64,000 nt of DNA from Lentzea guizhouensis. GTDB lineage: Bacteria; Actinomycetota; Actinomycetes; Mycobacteriales; Pseudonocardiaceae. The DNA is taken from positions 3,596,001 to 3,660,000 of the forward strand of contig NZ_CP016793.1 in the NCBI RefSeq assembly GCF_001701025.1, given 5' to 3'. Below, piece by piece: positions 35,546-42,883 of the stretch (position 1 is its first letter; every line of letters begins with the position of its first letter). The notes under the pieces are model-generated. The model was not told where the DNA came from and did not search any database. It saw nothing but the letters and a program-made list of their open reading frames with translations. The position numbers and the translations under genes are program-made.

Positions 35546-36625
35546 TCAGCGATCCCCCAGATCGCGGTCGGCGGCGTCCTTCGCCGCCTCACGAGCGTGT
35601 TTGGCGACGGCCTGCCAGTGGGTGGCGGAGCTGGCGGCCTGGCCGGCCACGTCCTCCCACGACCTGCGGCCGTCGAGGGCCTCCTGCAGGATCGTCGTCC
35701 AGTCCTGGTCCGACTGCGCGGCACGGGCGTACTCGGCGACCTGGGCCCACATGGCCGCCTGCCTGTCCGCCTTCGCCTTCTCCGCCAACCAGTCCACAGA
35801 GGACTGATCGGCCTCGCGGTCGATGTCCTCCCAGGCCTGCTTGGCTTCCAGCCGGTGCTTGCGCGCCAGCTCCCCGCTCGCCTCGCGCTCGGCCTTCTCG
35901 GCCGCGACCGCGGAGGCCGTCAGGTGTGCGATCCGGTCGAGCCAGACCTGGTTCAGCTCGGTGGTGGTCCGGACGAACCGCTCGGTGTCGATCTCGGCGG
36001 CGATCTTCCACTCGTAGGCGAAGAACAGGCCGATCGACCGATCATCACCACCGCTGAGCGCGCGCACTGCCGCCGCACGCACCTGAACGCCGGGATCGTT
36101 GGCGGCCAGGTGGGTCACGTAGGCGCGGTCCTCCTCGGCCAGCCGGGCGAGGTTCTCCTGGCGCTTGTTGTCGTGGACGCGGTCCAGTTCCACCGCCCGG
36201 TCGTGTCCACTGTGGAGGTACTCCTGCCTGGCCGTGGCCGAGGAGCGCAACGCCTCCGCGGACGAGCCCTGCACCTCGCTGCCGGGGACCGCGGTCCGGT
36301 TGATCTCCCGGATCACGTCGCTGTCGAGCTTTTCCCGTGCGGTGGCACGGTCTTTCGCCTTGCGGTAGCCGACGAGGACGAACTCCCGGATCTTCGCCTC
36401 GTCGTTGGCGGCGACCGCCACGTACGCGGCGTCGCGGACCTCGGACGGCAGAGCGGAGTTGTACGACATCTGGAACACCGACTCGCGCATGGACGCGGCC
36501 AAGGCGGTGGTCGTCGTGGTGGTCACCACCGAGTCCGCGAACGCGGGTGTGGCGTGGACGGTTCCGACAACGCCGGCCGCGATCACTGCGGCCAGCAACG
36601 CAGGCATGAGCGTGTGACGCCCCAT
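35546..36625 (-). CDS. secreted ALF-repeat protein with helical C-terminus
   Basis: 359 residues from ATG 36625 (preceded by TGGGGGAAACC). A signal peptide covers about 1-31 (L-M-P-A-L-L-A-A-V-I-A-A-G-V-V-G-T, then A-F-A). ALF units follow: V-R-D-A-A-Y-V-A-V-A-A-N-D-E-A-K-I-R-E-F and V-R-A-A-A-V-R-A-L-S-G-G-D-D-R-S-I-G. The second half is charged, helical and Trp-containing, with no toxin-like domain. The next gene starts 4 bases downstream, so both are one operon and are probably co-secreted; this one could be a chaperone-like or structural partner of the large protein. Function of ALF repeats is unknown. Confidence 0.78.
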   Translation of the reverse strand: MGRHTLMPALLAAVIAAGVVGTVHATPAFADSVVTTTTTTALAASMRESVFQMSYNSALPSEVRDAAYVAVAANDEAKIREFVLVGYRKAKDRATAREKLDSDVIREINRTAVPGSEVQGSSAEALRSSATARQEYLHSGHDRAVELDRVHDNKRQENLARLAEEDRAYVTHLAANDPGVQVRAAAVRALSGGDDRSIGLFFAYEWKIAAEIDTERFVRTTTELNQVWLDRIAHLTASAVAAEKAEREASGELARKHRLEAKQAWEDIDREADQSSVDWLAEKAKADRQAAMWAQVAEYARAAQSDQDWTTILQEALDGRRSWEDVAGQAASSATHWQAVAKHAREAAKDAADRDLGDR

Positions 36626-36860
36626 GGTTTCCCCCAGAAACTCACGTGGTGGGCTAGTCGCCCAAGGAGTTCCTAGCACCTGGAGCGCCTGTCAGGACAC
36701 AAACCGTTACGTGACCCAGATCACACCGCATTGCGGATCAACCGGGCGGCGTGCGAGGTTTCCCAGGCATCCGACGACTGGGGAGTCGAGCGGCCGGGCC
36801 TGGGGGGTTCACGCCGCGCTTGGGGCAGATGCCGTCACAACGAATCTTGGGGGATTCACC

Positions 36861-38891
36861 TTGTCCAGACGCAGTCTGGGTGGCCGTGGCGTGCGCGGAG
36901 TCACCGCGCTCGCGGTCACCATCACGTTGGCGAGCGGCCTGTTCGCCACTCCGGCGCTCGCCGCTCCGCCCGGAGTGGACGCCTCGGCGCCACTCGGTGT
37001 GTCCACGGTCAGCTTCAACGCGGCGCTGGTGTCGGACTTCGACCAGAAGCTCGCGGCAGCCAGCACGATCAGCGCTTCGGTCACGTCCAGGGAAGCCAGG
37101 ATGGCCGACCTGAACTTCGTCATCTGGATCTACAACAACGCCCCTCGCGACAGCGCGATCAAGCGCGAGGCGTTGAAGGCGCTCACGAACGAGACCGACG
37201 AGAACGCCTGCTACAACTTCATCGTCACCGGCATCCACCTCGCGTTCCGCGAGGACGTGCGGGCGATCCCGATCATGGACGAGCGGCACCGGCAGCGGCT
37301 TCGGGCCACGGACCTGATCGGCTGGATGAACGTCGACAGGTACTACCTGGACACGAACCTCAGCGAGTTCGTCACCAAGCTGTTCATCAACACCAACGGC
37401 ACGGAGAACCCCGAGATCAAGGCGCGGGCCGCCGCCGTGCTCACCAACACCTCCACGGACGAGCAGCGCCAGAAGTTCGTGACCGAGGGCATCTTCGCCG
37501 CGTACGAGCTGGACGTGCAGCGCCGGATCGAGGCGGCTCAGCGGGAGAGCGCCGAGAACAAGGCGAGGGAGGACATGCTCAAGGCGCGCGCCGACGCCTG
37601 GCGCGTCGCTGCCCAGGCGGAGCTGACCACCTCGCTCAAGGTCATGACCGACAACGACTTCACCTGGGAGGTCTACCGGTCTCCGCTGGCGCGCAAGTTC
37701 GTCAAGGCCGCTGCCCAGAGCGCGTTGGACAGCCACGACGCGGCGGTGGTCAAGGCGTTCATCTTCACCGGCGTGCACACCGCGCACCAGAGGGACGTCG
37801 CCGAGGAAGACGCGATCCGCGCCGCGGAGACCGAGAAGCAGATCAAGGAGATCCTCGACCTCGCCAAGCGCGACGGGTACCTGCCGAACGTGGTCGCCGC
37901 CGCCACCGCCGCACTCGCCGGCGACCTCAAGGCGCGCAACGAGTTCCTCAACCTCGGCCGGTCGGAGGCCGCCAAGAGGGACCAGATCAAGCCCAGGCAC
38001 GAGCTGGTGGTCGAGCTGCAGGGCAAGGCTTCCGGGCGGTGCGCGCAGATCGCGGGCGTCGACGCGCAGGCGATCGAGCACGGTCAGTACAACGAGCTGT
38101 GGGACTGCATCCGCCCGGCCCCCAAGCAGGTCTGGGCGCTGAAGCAGGTCGCCACCAACGAGTACCTGCTCATGAACGGGAACTCGCGGCAGTGCATGGA
38201 CGGCCACAGCGACCTGCTGCGCCAGTACCCGTGTGACGCCAACAACGGTTACCACCGCTGGAGCTTCCTCGAGAACTCCGACGGCTCGTACCAGATCAAG
38301 AACGTCGGCACCGGCAAGTTCGTGACGGTCAGGGACAGCCAGACCCCGAACGCCACCCCCATCACCACCTACGGCAACACCAACGACGGCCACCAGCGCT
38401 GGCGCCTCATCGACCTGGTGCACCGCTCCGACGTCGCCGCGGTCACCGTCGGCCGCTACCAGCTCAAGGGCGTCCAGTCCGGTCGCTGCCTGCAGACCGC
38501 CGGCCTGTGGGAGACGCCGGGGCAGGGTGCGCTCGCGAACCTCGCCGGCATGGAGCTGTGGGACTGCGTCGGCGGCGGCAAGATGGCGTGGGACCTCATC
38601 GACCTGGGCGGCAAGCGGTACGCGCTCAAGAACGTGATGTCCGGCAAGTGCCTCGACGTCAAGAACGGCGTCCAGCTCAACGGTTCGCAGCTCATCCAGT
38701 ACGACTGCCACCACGGGGACACCGAGCAGTTCGCGTTCTCCAGCCAGCCTGACGGCAGCTACGTCCTGGAGAGCGTGCTGGCCAGCAAGGCGGCGGACGC
38801 GATCGGCAACGCCGTCCAGAACGGCGCCGCGGTCGGCATCTGGGACGTCAACGGGACCTCGAACCAGAGGTGGACCCTGCACGTCATCTGA
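36861..38891 (+). CDS. secreted ALF-repeat protein with ricin-type lectin domains
   Basis: 676 residues from TTG 36861, with GGGGGA 6 nt upstream. Signal peptide 1-35 (V-T-A-L-A-V-T-I-T-L-A-S-G-L-F-A, cleavage after A-L-A-A). Residues 60-370 contain ALF units (I-K-R-E-A-L-K-A-L-T-N-E, I-K-A-R-A-A-A-V-L-T-N-T, V-K-A-A-A-Q-S-A-L-D-S-H). From about 385 to the end are beta-trefoil lectin repeats with the H-R-W, Q-R-W and Q-R-W-T-L signature and paired cysteines, a carbohydrate-binding module. Divergent from the other two ALF genes across 235 bp, so the three may share control. Possibly targets the same cell-wall or host glycans. Confidence 0.88.
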   Translation: MSRRSLGGRGVRGVTALAVTITLASGLFATPALAAPPGVDASAPLGVSTVSFNAALVSDFDQKLAAASTISASVTSREARMADLNFVIWIYNNAPRDSAIKREALKALTNETDENACYNFIVTGIHLAFREDVRAIPIMDERHRQRLRATDLIGWMNVDRYYLDTNLSEFVTKLFINTNGTENPEIKARAAAVLTNTSTDEQRQKFVTEGIFAAYELDVQRRIEAAQRESAENKAREDMLKARADAWRVAAQAELTTSLKVMTDNDFTWEVYRSPLARKFVKAAAQSALDSHDAAVVKAFIFTGVHTAHQRDVAEEDAIRAAETEKQIKEILDLAKRDGYLPNVVAAATAALAGDLKARNEFLNLGRSEAAKRDQIKPRHELVVELQGKASGRCAQIAGVDAQAIEHGQYNELWDCIRPAPKQVWALKQVATNEYLLMNGNSRQCMDGHSDLLRQYPCDANNGYHRWSFLENSDGSYQIKNVGTGKFVTVRDSQTPNATPITTYGNTNDGHQRWRLIDLVHRSDVAAVTVGRYQLKGVQSGRCLQTAGLWETPGQGALANLAGMELWDCVGGGKMAWDLIDLGGKRYALKNVMSGKCLDVKNGVQLNGSQLIQYDCHHGDTEQFAFSSQPDGSYVLESVLASKAADAIGNAVQNGAAVGIWDVNGTSNQRWTLHVI

Positions 38892-38903
38892 TCGACGACC
38901 TGT

Positions 38904-38939
38904 GAAGGGCTCCCTCCGGTTCGCCGGAGGGAGCCCTTT
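38904..38939 (+). terminator. terminator of the lectin gene
   Basis: GAAGGGCTCCCTCCGG / CCGGAGGGAGCCCTTT forms a 16-bp stem with a TTCG tetraloop, 12 bases after the stop codon. Confidence 0.85.
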
Positions 38940-38950
38940 CGTCGTGTGAG

Positions 38951-39023
38951 TGGGCCGCCAGGGACTTGAACCCCGAACCCGCCGCTTAAGAGGCGGCTGC
39001 TCTGCCAGTTGAGCTAGCGACCC
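38951..39023 (-). tRNA. tRNA-Lys (anticodon CTT)
   Basis: 73 nt. Acceptor GGGTCGC / GCGGCCC (one G-U), anticodon stem GCCGC / GCGGC around the loop CTCTTAA with anticodon CTT, T loop TTCAAGT. CCA is not encoded, as usual in actinomycetes. Confidence 0.95.
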
Positions 39024-39054
39024 GTGTTCAGTTGTGCGGTGTTCAGCCGCGCAG

Positions 39055-39126
39055 TCGGATGCCCGCGAGTCGAACGCGGTGTGTCCTCATCCCAAATGAG
39101 GCGGGTTGCCGTCTCCCTCGCATCCG
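39055..39126 (-). tRNA. tRNA-Pro (anticodon TGG), atypical D arm
   Basis: 72 nt. Acceptor CGGATGC / GCATCCG is perfect, anticodon stem CCTCA / TGAGG encloses TTTGGGA (anticodon TGG), and the T stem CCGCG / CGCGG encloses TTCGACT. The D region GAGGGAGACGGCAACCCG is unusual: position 8 is G rather than U and the D stem is only three pairs. Probably still a tRNA gene, possibly divergent or inactive. Confidence 0.7.
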
Positions 39127-39130
39127 TGAG

Positions 39131-39202
39131 TACCCCTGCCAGGAATCGAACCTGGACTTCGGCGTTCGTAGCGCCGCGCTCTGTCCGTTGAGCTACAAGG
39201 GC
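39131..39202 (-). tRNA. tRNA-Arg (anticodon ACG)
   Basis: 72 nt. Acceptor GCCCTTG / CAGGGGT (two wobble pairs), D arm GCTC...AGC, anticodon stem CGGCG / CGCCG around CTACGAA (anticodon ACG, normally edited to inosine), T arm CCAGG-TTCGATT-CCTGG. Four bases from tRNA-Pro, so the tRNAs are probably co-transcribed. Confidence 0.93.
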
Positions 39203-39240
39203 AGGAAAAACAATTGTGGAAATGCGCGCAGAATGAAGAA

Positions 39241-39272
39241 AGCCGCCCTGGTCGGTTTCCCGACGGGCGGCT
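39241..39272 (-). terminator. terminator after the small basic ORF
   Basis: Stem AGCCGCCC / GGGCGGCT with a second inner stem GTCGG / CCGAC; on the minus strand it is followed by TTCTTCATT, a T-rich tail unusual for this genome. Confidence 0.7.
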
Positions 39273-39295
39273 CCCTGTCGCTCACGACCTGGTGG

Positions 39296-39397
39296 TCATG
39301 GCGGGGAGACTGCGCCCTTCACCTGCGGGAACGGTCGCGACGGTCGCACGGGAGCAGCGACTGCGGAGCGTCGCACCCGCTTCACCTTGCTCGTCAT
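39296..39397 (-). CDS. tiny basic ORF of 33 residues
   Basis: ATG 39397 to TGA 39296-39298. The peptide begins M-T-S-K-V-K-R-V-R-R-S and ends V-K-G-A-V-S-P-P, with several Pro-Arg pairs between. GAAGGGA lies about 7-13 nt before the start and a T-tailed terminator lies 24 nt after the stop, so it forms a complete small transcription unit. Composition resembles small ribosome- or nucleic-acid-binding peptides, but no family is recognised. Confidence 0.5.
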   Translation of the reverse strand: MTSKVKRVRRSAVAAPVRPSRPFPQVKGAVSPP

Positions 39398-39461
39398 GTC
39401 CGTTCCCTTCGGTTTGAGGTAGCTCAAGATTACGGTCGGCTCCCCGCGTGGTCAATCGTAT

Positions 39462-40028
39462 TTAAGAATTGCGTTCGTAGGTCATGAACGACACCCCGCT
39501 CTCGAACAGCTGCGCGTTGGTGCGCGCGAACTTCGTGATGCCGGCCTTCCCGTCGAACAGCGGGATGCCGCGGCCGAACACCACGGGGTGGATCTTGAGC
39601 AGCATCGTGTCGATCTCCGGCAGCAGGGCCGCGGCCAGCTTGCCGCCACCGCACAGCCAGATGTCCTGGCCGTCCTCTTCCTTGAGCGCGCGCACTCGGC
39701 CGACGACGTCCTCACGGACCACCTCGACGTCGGGCGGTGTGCCGGTCACCTGTGTCGACACCACGATCTGGCGCAGGTGTGCGTACGGCGACGCGAGCCC
39801 GCCCGGCACCTGGTAGGTGCTGCGGCCCATCAGGACCGTGTCGAAGTGCTTGTTCGGCGCGTCCTGCAGGCCCAGTGCCTCGCGGAACTGCGTCGGCAGC
39901 GTGTCCGGGTACTCGGCGTTGATGCCGGCCATGTGGTCGCCTTCGAAGATGAACCCGTCGAAGGTGCCGTCCTCGGCCGCGATGAAACCGTCGAGCGTGG
40001 TGGCGACGTAGTAAACGAGCTTTCGCAT
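39462..40028 (-). CDS. dihydrofolate reductase / RibD C-terminal family protein
   Basis: 188 residues with the DHFR-like fold of the RibD C-terminal domain: V-Y-Y-V-A-T-T-L-D-G-F-I-A, L-M-G-R-S-T-Y (NADPH-binding loop), I-V-V-S-T-Q and I-W-L-C-G-G-G-K-L-A (glycine-rich turn). Members are NADPH-dependent reductases of unknown substrate; true folate activity is unlikely. It diverges from a TetR regulator across a 73-bp gap with an inverted repeat, so it is probably that regulator's target. Confidence 0.9.
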   Translation of the reverse strand: MRKLVYYVATTLDGFIAAEDGTFDGFIFEGDHMAGINAEYPDTLPTQFREALGLQDAPNKHFDTVLMGRSTYQVPGGLASPYAHLRQIVVSTQVTGTPPDVEVVREDVVGRVRALKEEDGQDIWLCGGGKLAAALLPEIDTMLLKIHPVVFGRGIPLFDGKAGITKFARTNAQLFESGVSFMTYERNS

Positions 40029-40050
40029 CCCCAGAACCTCCCTGTAGCTC

Positions 40051-40088
40051 CAACCACGACAACTGTAGTACTATGTGTGTAGTGGTTG
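40051..40088. promoter_or_regulatory. candidate TetR operator in the divergent promoter
   Basis: CAACCAC (40051-40057) and GTGGTTG (40082-40088) form an inverted repeat with a further near-palindrome TGTAGTACTA between. It overlaps the start region of both divergent genes. AT content is high for this genome, as expected for a promoter. Confidence 0.55.
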
Positions 40089-40101
40089 CAAGGAGGAAAT
40101 C

Positions 40102-40677
40102 GTGGTGAGGAACGAAGCGAGGCGGGCGGCGCTGCTGGACGCGGCGATCGACGTCCTGGCCGAAGAGGGCGCGCGCGGGCTGACCTACCGCGCGATCGAC
40201 GCGAAGGCGGAGGTGCCGGCGGGGACCGCGTCGAACTACTTCGCGAGCCGCGAGGACCTCATGTCCGAGGTGATGACCCGTGTGTTCCAGCGGCTGCAGC
40301 CGTCGGACGCGACGGTCGCGGAGAGGCTCGCGCTGCCGCGGGACAAGGCGCTCAGCGTGCAGTTCATGCACGACATCATCAAGCGGGCGGACGCCGACAA
40401 GGCCTGCTACCTCGCGATGATGGAGCTCAGGCTGGAGGCGACCCGGCGGCCGGACCTGCGCACCGCGATCACGAAGACGGTCGCCGAGGGCCTCGACTTC
40501 AACGTGAGCTTCAACGAGGAGTCGGGGCTGCCGGGTGACCGGACGACCGTCGTGCTGATGTACCTCGCGATGACGGGGTTGATCTACGAACGGCTGACGC
40601 TGCCCGAGGTCCTCGCGGACGAGGACCTCGACCAGCTCGTCGAGGACCTGGTGAACCGGGCCATCGGTCCCGTCTAA
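40102..40677 (+). CDS. TetR-family transcriptional regulator
   Basis: 191 residues from GTG 40102 (AGGAGG 5 nt upstream; GTG 40105 is possible). The N-terminal helix-turn-helix is typical (A-A-L-L-D-A-A-I-D-V-L-A-E-E-G-A-R-G-L-T-Y-R-A-I, then A-G-T-A-S-N-Y-F). The C-terminal ligand domain is helical with a conserved Y-L-A-M segment. Likely represses itself and the divergent reductase gene. The stop overlaps the converging DUF3017 stop. Confidence 0.92.
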   Translation: MVRNEARRAALLDAAIDVLAEEGARGLTYRAIDAKAEVPAGTASNYFASREDLMSEVMTRVFQRLQPSDATVAERLALPRDKALSVQFMHDIIKRADADKACYLAMMELRLEATRRPDLRTAITKTVAEGLDFNVSFNEESGLPGDRTTVVLMYLAMTGLIYERLTLPEVLADEDLDQLVEDLVNRAIGPV

Positions 40678-40994
40678 CGACTCAGCGGTCCGCCGGTGAT
40701 CGTCAGCGCCACGGCGATCACCACGATGCCGAGCGTGCTGTAGAGGAACGCGTCCATCCCGCGCCCGCGGATCTTGATCAGCCCGGCCTGCTCGTCGGTC
40801 ACCAGGACCCGCAGCACCGCCGCGACCAGCAGCGACACCCCGAGCAGCACCGCGCCCTGCCGCCAGTGGTACTGGAAGATGCGCACCAGCCCGAGCACCG
40901 CCACGCCCAGGACCAGCGCGAACGGCAGGTGCTTGCCCGCACCCGACCGCCAGCGCTGTTCCGGCATGAGCGCCTCGGCGTCAGACCGCTGCAT
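40674..40994 (-). CDS. DUF3017 membrane protein
   Basis: 106 residues with three membrane helices ([40 protein letters not shown]) and [10 protein letters not shown] in the first loop, a DUF3017 hallmark. It follows folD with overlapping ends, an arrangement kept across actinobacteria. ATG 40967 is an alternative start. Function unknown. Confidence 0.88.
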   Translation of the reverse strand: MQRSDAEALMPEQRWRSGAGKHLPFALVLGVAVLGLVRIFQYHWRQGAVLLGVSLLVAAVLRVLVTDEQAGLIKIRGRGMDAFLYSTLGIVVIAVALTITGGPLSR

Positions 40995-41829
40995 GAGCGC
41001 GCTCGGCGGCTTCGACGGTGTTCGTCAGCAGCATCGCGATGGTCATCGGGCCGGACCCGCCGGGGATCGGCGCGAGGTGACCGGCGACCTCGGCGACCTC
41101 CGGCGCGACGTCGCCGACCAGGCCGGCCTCGGTGCGGGTGATGCCGACGTCGACCACGGCCGCGCCCGGCTTCACCATGTCCTTGGTGATCAGGCCGGGG
41201 GAGCCGGCGCCCGCGATCACGATGTCCGCCCGGCGCACCTCCGCTGCCAGGTCCTTGGTGCCGGTGTGGCACAGCGTCACGGTGGCGTTCTCGCTGCGGC
41301 GGGTCAGCAGCAGGCCGATCGGGCGGCCCACGGTCACGCCGCGGCCGACGACGGTGACGTTCGCGCCGGCAATCGGCACGTCGTAGCGGCGCAGCAGCTC
41401 CAGGATGCCGCGCGGGGTCGCGGGCAGCGGCGCGGTCTCGCCGAGCACGAGCTTGCCCAGGTTGACCGGGTGCAGGCCGTCGCCGTCCTTGCGCGGGTCG
41501 ATGCGCTCCAGGACCGCGTTCGCGTCGAGGTGCTTCGGCAGCGGCAGCTGGACGATGTACGCGGTGACCTCGGGGTTCGCGTTCAGCTCGTCGATGACGG
41601 CCTCCAGCTCCTCCTGCGTGGTCTCGGCGGGCAGGTCGCGGCGGATCGACGCGATGCCGACCTTCGCGCACGCGGTGTGCTTGCCCTTCACGTACGAGTG
41701 CGAACCGGGGTCGTCGCCGACCAGGACGGTGGCCAGACCCACCGGCGTCGGCAGCGCGGCCACCCGCGCCTTCAGGTCCTCGAACAGCGCGTCACGGGTT
41801 TCCCGGCCGTTGAGCAGCGTCGCAGTCAC
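40981..41829 (-). CDS. folD: methylenetetrahydrofolate dehydrogenase / cyclohydrolase
   Basis: Bifunctional enzyme interconverting 5,10-methylene-, methenyl- and 10-formyl-THF; it supplies the formyl donor used by PurN and PurH. 282 residues with the catalytic Y-x3-K (H-S-Y-V-K-G-K), [18 protein letters not shown] and the NADP site [12 protein letters not shown] 41829 overlaps the stop of the upstream transporter gene by four bases, so translation is coupled. Confidence 0.96.
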   Translation of the reverse strand: MTATLLNGRETRDALFEDLKARVAALPTPVGLATVLVGDDPGSHSYVKGKHTACAKVGIASIRRDLPAETTQEELEAVIDELNANPEVTAYIVQLPLPKHLDANAVLERIDPRKDGDGLHPVNLGKLVLGETAPLPATPRGILELLRRYDVPIAGANVTVVGRGVTVGRPIGLLLTRRSENATVTLCHTGTKDLAAEVRRADIVIAGAGSPGLITKDMVKPGAAVVDVGITRTEAGLVGDVAPEVAEVAGHLAPIPGGSGPMTIAMLLTNTVEAAERAHAAV

Positions 41830-42800
41830 CGCTTCATCTTCCCACTGGGCAGCGCGGCCACGCCGACCGACACCAGCGTCAGCACCACACCCACCACCGT
41901 CGGCACGGCCAGGTGCCCGCTCACCACGTCGAGCAGCACGGCCCCGACGAGCTGCCCGCTCACCCCGCACAGCCCGACCATCAGCACGCCGATGAACCGC
42001 ACCGACACGATCGCGCCGCCCACGCCGACGATGCCCAGCAACCCGCCGAGGTACAGCCACCACTGCGCCGGGAACGCACCGGGCACACCGCGCAGCACGA
42101 CCAGGTTGGCCAGCGTCAACGCCACCGTGCCGACCGCGAAGTTCACCAGGATCGTCGCCACCGAGTGCGCCGTCGCCTCGCGCACCAGCCCGTTCACCGC
42201 CTGCTGCCAGCCCATCAACAGCCCGGCGACCAACGGCAGCACCGCGAGCCACAACGCGCCGGGCGAGGTGAACTGGTGCGACACCGCCACGCCGACCGCG
42301 ACGACACCGAGGCTCGCACCGGCGACCCGCGTCACCGTCAACGACTTCGGCTCACCCGGCCCGATGCCCGCCCGGTCCACCACGAGACTGCTGACGAGCT
42401 GCCCGACGACGACCGCGACCGTGAACACCGCCACACCGATGGTCGCGACCGCGATGCCCTGCGACCCGACCAGGAACGCGCCGCTGATCCCGCCGACGCA
42501 TTCCCACCAGCGGATCCGGCGGTGCCGCAGCGCGTCGGCCAGCCGCGCCAGCCCCGCCCGGCCGGACGACCGGGACAACACGGCCGCGAGCAGCACGATC
42601 AGCCCGCCGCCGAAGGAGACCAACGCGGCCAGCAGGCCGTTCTGCAACGCCTGGGCCAGCGAGCCGTTGACCCGTCCCTGCACCGCGATGGCCACGCCAC
42701 CGAGCGCCGCGAGCAGGCCGCCGGTGACCTGTGCGGACCGTGACAAGGGGCCTCCAGCTCCGTCGGGGGTGTTCTTGATCAGCTTTAACGGGGACGTCAC
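41826..42800 (-). CDS. DMT-family transporter (YdcZ/DUF606 type, fused duplicate)
   Basis: 324 residues with about ten membrane helices, built from two related halves (residues 20-165 and 170-322), each the size of one YdcZ/DUF606 unit. The motif [11 protein letters not shown] in the first half and W-Q-Q-A-V-N-G-L-V in the second are the paired signatures of this family. Substrate unknown. Coupled to folD, perhaps only by chance of genome packing. Start GTG 42800. Confidence 0.85.
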   Translation of the reverse strand: MTSPLKLIKNTPDGAGGPLSRSAQVTGGLLAALGGVAIAVQGRVNGSLAQALQNGLLAALVSFGGGLIVLLAAVLSRSSGRAGLARLADALRHRRIRWWECVGGISGAFLVGSQGIAVATIGVAVFTVAVVVGQLVSSLVVDRAGIGPGEPKSLTVTRVAGASLGVVAVGVAVSHQFTSPGALWLAVLPLVAGLLMGWQQAVNGLVREATAHSVATILVNFAVGTVALTLANLVVLRGVPGAFPAQWWLYLGGLLGIVGVGGAIVSVRFIGVLMVGLCGVSGQLVGAVLLDVVSGHLAVPTVVGVVLTLVSVGVAALPSGKMKR

Positions 42801-42883
42801 CCGCGTTATGGTCGTCCCTCCACCGTTCGGCGCAGCGGCGGGGGACGTGTGCGATCCGGCGAGTTGCGGGGGAAGATGTTGGC

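Noticed and set aside
36738..38882. 714-codon minus-strand ORF opposite the ALF-lectin gene
   Set aside because: Antisense shadow; the plus frame has a signal peptide, ALF repeats and lectin motifs.
30619..38891. ALF cluster considered as a prophage or integrated element
   Set aside because: No integrase, phage genes or duplicated tRNA end was seen although tRNA genes lie next to it.
40051..40088. Inverted repeat considered as a terminator
   Set aside because: It lies between divergent starts, not after a stop codon, so an operator is the better reading.
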